Made by a program: the position numbers and the translations under genes
In this document: positions 33,383 through 33,538 of the stretch, in pieces
Layout of the letters: each line of letters opens with the position of its first letter
Position numbering within the stretch: the first letter of the stretch is position 1
The notes under the pieces: model-generated
Told to the model about the DNA's origin: nothing
What the model saw: only the letters and a program-made list of their open reading frames with translations
Database searches by the model: none
Assembly: GCA_035696165.1 (NCBI GenBank)
Contig: DASRQX010000048.1
Coordinates: 1 to 33,538, forward strand
DNA length: 33,538 nt
Source of the DNA: Palsa-883 sp035696165
GTDB taxonomy: Bacteria > Pseudomonadota > Alphaproteobacteria > Acetobacterales > Acetobacteraceae
Direction of reading: 5' to 3'

Positions 33383-33538
33383 ATGAGCCAGGCACTGAAC
33401 GGCATCCGCGTCATCGACATGACGCACAACCAGGCAGGGCCTGCCTGCGCGCAGATCCTCGGCTTCCTCGGCGCCGACGTGATCAAGCTGGAGGAACCGA
33501 AGGGCGGCGACGTCGCGCGCACCAACATGCGCGACCGG
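33383..33538 (+). CDS. frc: Formyl-CoA/oxalate-type CoA-transferase (class III), N-terminal part
   Basis: The first 52 codons are present and the rest is cut by the window edge. A GGGGAAGGG-type ribosome site precedes ATG 33383. MSQALNGIRVIDMTHNQAGP followed by ACAQILGFLGADVIKLEEP and GGDVARTNMRD closely matches the N-terminus of formyl-CoA:oxalate CoA-transferase and class III CoA-transferases, which exchange CoA between carboxylic acids. The HxQAGPAC variant favours Frc over carnitine- or racemase-type relatives, but the substrate call is tentative without the catalytic Asp region. Confidence 0.75.
   Translation, partial: MSQALNGIRVIDMTHNQAGPACAQILGFLGADVIKLEEPKGGDVARTNMRDR

Overview
The window is GC-rich bacterial DNA with tightly packed genes, many of them joined by ATGA or GTGA stop-start overlaps. 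The gene content points to an alphaproteobacterium. It includes a glutamate-synthase-like mgs/glx set with a type III glutamine synthetase, DUF1236-like and YXWGXW-type secreted proteins, MntA/HepT and Tat-exported hydrolases. Acetobacteraceae is my best guess from overall flavour, but no rRNA or marker gene is present to prove it. I saw no tRNA, rRNA, CRISPR array, prophage or complete insertion sequence.

Layout. 1-6.3 kb is a catabolic and CoA-type enzyme block: two tandem amidohydrolases (+), then a thioesterase and an MDR oxidoreductase (-), a small secreted protein (-), and an AMP-forming acyl-CoA synthetase overlapping a glyoxalase-like gene (-). 6.4-10.6 kb (+) is a compact four-gene operon for the synthesis half of the N-methylglutamate route: mgsA, mgsB, mgsC and gmaS. 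The mgdABCD dehydrogenase is not in view. 10.8-17.6 kb (-) reads as one six-gene unit: a Tat-type solute-binding protein, ABC ATPase, two permeases, a branched-chain aminotransferase and a Tat-like amidohydrolase. A very strong hairpin lies between the ATPase and the first permease. A divergent LacI-type regulator (17.8-18.8 kb) probably controls it.

18.8-25.7 kb is looser, accessory-like DNA. It holds degraded gene pieces, an orphan terminator, and four unusual secreted or membrane-anchored proteins: a YXWGXW-type protein, a 442-aa Gly/Trp/His-rich protein, a Spy/CpxP-like chaperone and a Pro/Tyr-rich anchored protein. It also holds a luciferase-like monooxygenase, a polyglycine protein and a broken Phd-type antitoxin. 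Scattered through 17.6-26.1 kb are at least seven short tandem arrays. They have unrelated sequences but nearly the same unit length (15-17 bp) and two to three copies, often with a degenerate last copy. One of them lies inside the HepT toxin gene as a five-residue duplication. This recurrent pattern is the most unusual thing I found.

25.7-33.5 kb carries an MntA/HepT type VII toxin-antitoxin pair whose toxin frame runs antisense into a MOSC gene, then clpB behind a duplicated 60-bp leader repeat. An orphan ParD-like antitoxin follows, then an EmrA/EmrB-type efflux pair (-), and the first 52 codons of a formyl-CoA-transferase-like gene (+) cut off by the window edge.
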